DNA from: CAZBGL01 sp964491375
GTDB taxonomy: Bacteria; Desulfobacterota; Deferrisomatia; Deferrisomatales; Deferrisomataceae
DNA length: 7,865 bases
Assembly (NCBI GenBank): GCA_964491375.1
Contig: CAZBGL010000108.1
Location: forward strand, 1 to 7,865
Direction: 5' to 3'
In this document: in pieces, positions 5,644-7,865 of the stretch
Position numbering within the stretch: position 1 is the first letter of the stretch
Layout of the letters: each line of letters begins with the position of its first letter
The notes under the pieces: model-generated
What the model saw: only the letters and a program-made list of their open reading frames with translations
Told to the model about the DNA's origin: nothing
Databases searched by the model: none
Position numbers and translations under genes: made by a program

Positions 5644-6964
5644 GCCGGGAAGGGGATCCCGCCCCCTGACTTCCGGAGCCCGGCAACGCCCCCAGCGATT
5701 CGAGGAGCGCCACGGCCCGGCCCGTGGCCCCCCGGTGAAGCCGAAAAAGCTCCCGTGCCCGGATCCCCACGTCCCGTCCCGCGCCGCTCCCGGCCAGGAA
5801 GCGCGCCATCGCGGCGGCCAGCGCGTCCGGCCCGGCCGCCTGCGCCCCCAGGCCCCTGTCCAGGATCTCACGGCGCACCTCCCGGATGTTGGCCGTGTGG
5901 GGCCCGAACACCACGGGCACGCCCCACACGAGCGCCTCCAGGGGATTGTGCCCGCCCACGGGCACCAGGGTGCCGCCGATGAAGGCGCACCCGGCCCCAC
6001 CGTACAACCGGCTCAGGAGCCCGTAACGGTCCACCACCACGGCCCGGCCCGACGCGAACGTCGAGACCAGGGCATCGTCCAGGGGCTCGGACAGGGCGCC
6101 CCACCGGACCGGCTCCCGGCCGGCGGCCCGCAGTTCGGCCTCGGCGTCGGCCAGCCGTTCCAGGTGACGGGGCACCACCACCAGCCCGCACCGGATGCCC
6201 CGTGCCTCCAGCCGGGCCGCGGCCTCGGCCACCGCCCGGGCCTCGCCCGGGTGGGTCGACCCGGCCACGACCACGCGCCGTTCCGGGCCGGCCGCCCTGC
6301 GCAGGGCGGATGCCACCGGGTCGGCCGGGTCCGGCTCGGGCAGGTCGAACTTGAGGTTCCCGCCGGTGCTCACCCGGTCCGGCGGCACGCCCAGGGCCAC
6401 GAAGCGTTCCGCGTGCTCGTCGGACTGGGCCTGGACGGCCCCGAGGGCTTGGAGCACCGGTTTGAGCCACCTCCGGGCCTTGAGGTAGCGGGGAAAGGCC
6501 CGGTCGGATATCCGGCCGTTCACCACGGCCACCGGCACGTCCCGTCGCCGGGCCGACCACAGGAGGCCCGGCCACAACTCGGTCTCCACCAGCACCACCG
6601 CCCGTGGCCGGACGCGGCCGAGCGCCCTTCCGACCAGCGGCACGAGGTCCAGGGGCAGGAAACGGCCCGTCCCGCCCGCGAGCCGCTCCGCCTCGGCCCG
6701 GCCGGCAGGGCTCGTGGCCGTGACCACCACGGCCGCACCCCGCTCCCTCACCGCCCGGACGAGCGGCTCGGCCGCCCTCAGTTCGCCCACGCTCGCCCCG
6801 TGGATCCAGACCGCGCCGGCAGGGACCTCCCCCCACCGGCCGAAACGCTCGGACCAGCCGGAACGGTACCGGGGATCGCGAAGCGCCCGCAGGGCGAGCA
6901 CCGGCACGGCCGCGCCCAGGCCCAGCCAGCCCAGGGCCTGGTAGGCCCAGAACGTCCCGTTCAC
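5624..6964 (-). CDS. waaA: 3-deoxy-D-manno-octulosonic acid (Kdo) transferase
   Basis: WaaA (KdtA, glycosyltransferase family 30) transfers Kdo from CMP-Kdo to lipid IVA at the inner membrane. The protein has 446 residues. Residues about 5-27 form the N-terminal membrane anchor. The acceptor domain has WIHGASVGE (53-61), with Glu61 at the catalytic-base position, LVETELWPGLLW (125-136) and NGRISDRAFPRY (149-160). The linker and donor domain show AQSDEHAERFVALG (179-192), GNLKFD (202-207), GSTHPGE (235-241), VPRH (264-267) and GGTLVPVGGHNPLEA (330-344). The GTG start at 6964 overlaps the stop of the upstream gene as GTGA, giving translational coupling. The frame is open upstream, but that stretch is antisense-free shadow of the acyltransferase gene. 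The number of Kdo residues added cannot be told from the sequence. The last 20 residues are a low-complexity Gly/Ser/Pro tail ending in a heptad repeat, beyond the conserved domain. Confidence 0.96.
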   Translation of the reverse strand: MNGTFWAYQALGWLGLGAAVPVLALRALRDPRYRSGWSERFGRWGEVPAGAVWIHGASVGELRAAEPLVRAVRERGAAVVVTATSPAGRAEAERLAGGTGRFLPLDLVPLVGRALGRVRPRAVVLVETELWPGLLWSARRRDVPVAVVNGRISDRAFPRYLKARRWLKPVLQALGAVQAQSDEHAERFVALGVPPDRVSTGGNLKFDLPEPDPADPVASALRRAAGPERRVVVAGSTHPGEARAVAEAAARLEARGIRCGLVVVPRHLERLADAEAELRAAGREPVRWGALSEPLDDALVSTFASGRAVVVDRYGLLSRLYGGAGCAFIGGTLVPVGGHNPLEALVWGVPVVFGPHTANIREVRREILDRGLGAQAAGPDALAAAMARFLAGSGAGRDVGIRARELFRLHRGATGRAVALLESLGALPGSGSQGAGSPSRPLSSEL

Positions 6965-7605
6965 GGCGACACCACCCCGGCGCGTGCGTCGGCCCGCTCG
7001 GTGAGCCGCACGAGCTCGATCTCCAGCATCCGGCACGCCTCCCGCAGGTCGTCCCCCGGAGCGATCCGCAGGGGGCTCCCGTACACGTAATGGATGCGCC
7101 CAAAGGGCAGCGGAACCTGGAACCGGTCCCAGGAACGGAACACCGCGCGCCGCGAAAACCCGATGCCCACGGGCACGATGGGCGCGCCCGACCGCCGTGC
7201 GGCCACCACCACCCCGGGCTGCACCCGGTATCGCGGCCCCCTCGGGCCGTCCGGGGTGAACGCCACGTCCCGGCCGCGCCCCAGGTGGTCCAGCGCCGCC
7301 TTGAGGGCCGCAACGCCCCCCCGGGTGGACGACCCCCGGAGCGGCACATACCCGAAGCGTCGGACCGCCTCCGCGATCAACTCGCCGTCGCGGCTGCGGC
7401 TGATCACCACGCCGATCCCCTGGCCCCGGTACGGCACCACGGGTCCCAGCAGGCGGTTGTGCCAGAACGCCCACACCACCGGCCCTTGGGCCCGCACCGC
7501 GTCCACCGGCTGCCGACCCCGGTGCTCGATCCGGCTCGTGGCCCCCACGAGCCACAGATACCCCGCGCCCACGACCGGGCCCCAGCGCAGGAGCCCGTTC
7601 CTCAC
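6961..7605 (-). CDS. DUF374 lysophospholipid acyltransferase-like protein
   Basis: A 214-residue protein of the DUF374 family (LPLAT superfamily), commonly found beside waaA and msbA in deltaproteobacteria. The family is expected to move acyl chains onto a lipid at the cytoplasmic face of the inner membrane. Its exact acceptor is not established. A hydrophobic N-terminal segment (about 8-22) may be an anchor. Motifs are FWHNRLL (47-53), ISRSRDGELIA (68-78), GSSTRGGVAAL (91-101) and FTPDGPRGP (116-124). These have the LPLAT arrangement, although the first block reads HN-R-L rather than the classic H-x4-D, which is normal for DUF374. The GTG at 7605 was chosen because it overlaps the stop of the upstream ABC transporter as GTGA and has GGGGAGG 7 nt upstream. 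A start at 7635 in the same frame lies within that gene. At the 3' end it overlaps waaA by another GTGA. It could substitute for a late acyltransferase such as LpxL, but this is inference. Confidence 0.9.
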   Translation of the reverse strand: MRNGLLRWGPVVGAGYLWLVGATSRIEHRGRQPVDAVRAQGPVVWAFWHNRLLGPVVPYRGQGIGVVISRSRDGELIAEAVRRFGYVPLRGSSTRGGVAALKAALDHLGRGRDVAFTPDGPRGPRYRVQPGVVVAARRSGAPIVPVGIGFSRRAVFRSWDRFQVPLPFGRIHYVYGSPLRIAPGDDLREACRMLEIELVRLTERADARAGVVSP

Positions 7606-7865
7606 GCGGCCGCCTCCCCGAACTGGAGCCGGCACAGGGCGGCGTACTCGCCCCCCCGGGCCAGGAGCTCCTCGTGGGTGCCCTGCTCCACGACGCGGCC
7701 CTCCTTCAGGACCAGGATCAGGTCCGCGTGGCGCACCGTGGAGAGCCGGTGGGCGATCACGAAGGTGGTCCGGTCTCGCATGAGCTCTTCCATGGCGGCC
7801 TGGACCTCGGCCTCGGACTCCGAGTCCAGGGCGCTCGTGGCCTCGTCCAGGATCAGGATCGGCGC
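7602..7865 (-). CDS. msbA: MsbA-like lipid A export ABC transporter, C-terminal end of the ATPase domain (partial)
   Basis: Only the last 87 residues are in the window and the reading continues past the right edge. The fragment holds the Walker B and catalytic glutamate ILILDEATSALD (3-14), which includes the D-loop, the H-loop His39 in VIAHRLSTVRHAD, and the exporter-type ending LKEGRVVEQGTHEELLARGGEYAALCRLQF. This is the end of the nucleotide-binding domain of an ABC exporter with fused membrane and ATPase domains. The name msbA rests on context: it is directly upstream of, and overlaps, the DUF374-waaA-lpxK genes, the usual position of the lipid A flippase. The residues alone would fit other multidrug-type exporters. 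The stop overlaps the next gene as GTGA. Confidence 0.82.
   Translation of the reverse strand, partial: APILILDEATSALDSESEAEVQAAMEELMRDRTTFVIAHRLSTVRHADLILVLKEGRVVEQGTHEELLARGGEYAALCRLQFGEAAA
7613..7619 (-). promoter_or_regulatory. Shine-Dalgarno of the DUF374 gene, inside the end of the transporter gene
   Basis: GGGGAGG on the minus strand, 7 nt before the GTG at 7605. It supports starting at the GTGA overlap rather than at 7635. Confidence 0.6.

Noticed and set aside
5420..7090. Long plus-strand open frame across waaA and the adjoining gap
   Set aside because: It is antisense to waaA, crosses the gap and part of the DUF374 gene, and shows no domain.
6965..7555. In-frame upstream extension of waaA by 197 codons
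   Set aside because: The extension is the DUF374 gene read in a shifted frame. Its composition is Gly/Arg/Pro-rich, while the GTGA overlap at 6961-6964 followed by the normal WaaA N-terminal anchor gives a proper start.
1..7865. CRISPR array, insertion sequence, tRNA or rRNA gene
   Set aside because: No regularly spaced direct repeats, transposase motifs, paired terminal repeats or cloverleaf/rRNA signatures were seen on either strand by eye.

Overview
This is a GC-rich window (I judge about 70% G+C by eye, not counted) from a Gram-negative bacterium that makes lipopolysaccharide. The evidence for that is a lipid A/Kdo gene run (msbA-like, DUF374 acyltransferase, waaA, lpxK). This order, the GTG starts and an RsbRD-type histidine kinase suggest a high-GC deltaproteobacterial-type lineage (Desulfuromonadia/Deferrisoma-like). 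The taxonomic guess is inference from gene order and composition only.

Layout. Positions 1-1658 (minus strand) hold a soluble hybrid sensor kinase (RsbRD-like sensor, HisKA, HATPase_c, receiver). Three bases after it, a further gene starts and runs off the left edge. A 117-bp divergent intergenic region (1659-1775) carries the only AT-rich patch of this part and candidate promoters in both directions. Positions 1776-2426 (plus strand) encode a TrmH-type tRNA Gm18 2'-O-methyltransferase. A 111-bp convergent gap (2427-2537) contains an 8-bp inverted repeat. From 7865 down to 2538 everything is on the minus strand and reads as one probable operon: msbA-like ABC transporter (3' end only), DUF374 lysophospholipid-type acyltransferase, waaA, lpxK, a PaaI-like hotdog thioesterase and an M20D amidohydrolase.

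How the genes fit together. LpxK phosphorylates the lipid A disaccharide, WaaA adds Kdo, and the MsbA-like ABC exporter would flip the product across the inner membrane. The DUF374 protein is probably an inner-membrane acyltransferase linked to the same envelope pathway. The msbA/DUF374 and DUF374/waaA junctions are both 4-bp GTGA stop/start overlaps, so these three genes are probably translationally coupled. The lpxK/thioesterase gap is 33 bp and the thioesterase/amidohydrolase gap is 12 bp. The exception is a 260-bp non-coding gap between waaA and lpxK. It holds several short GC-rich hairpins, and a three-unit heptad repeat overlaps the waaA stop codon.

No mobile element, CRISPR array, tRNA or rRNA was seen, and no stretch over 300 bp lacks a gene. 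I did not find a convincing new defence or mobile system. The observations most worth checking are the structured gap inside the lipid A operon, the two hydrolases at its end, the sensor-kinase/partner pair at the left edge, and a possible leaderless trmH mRNA.
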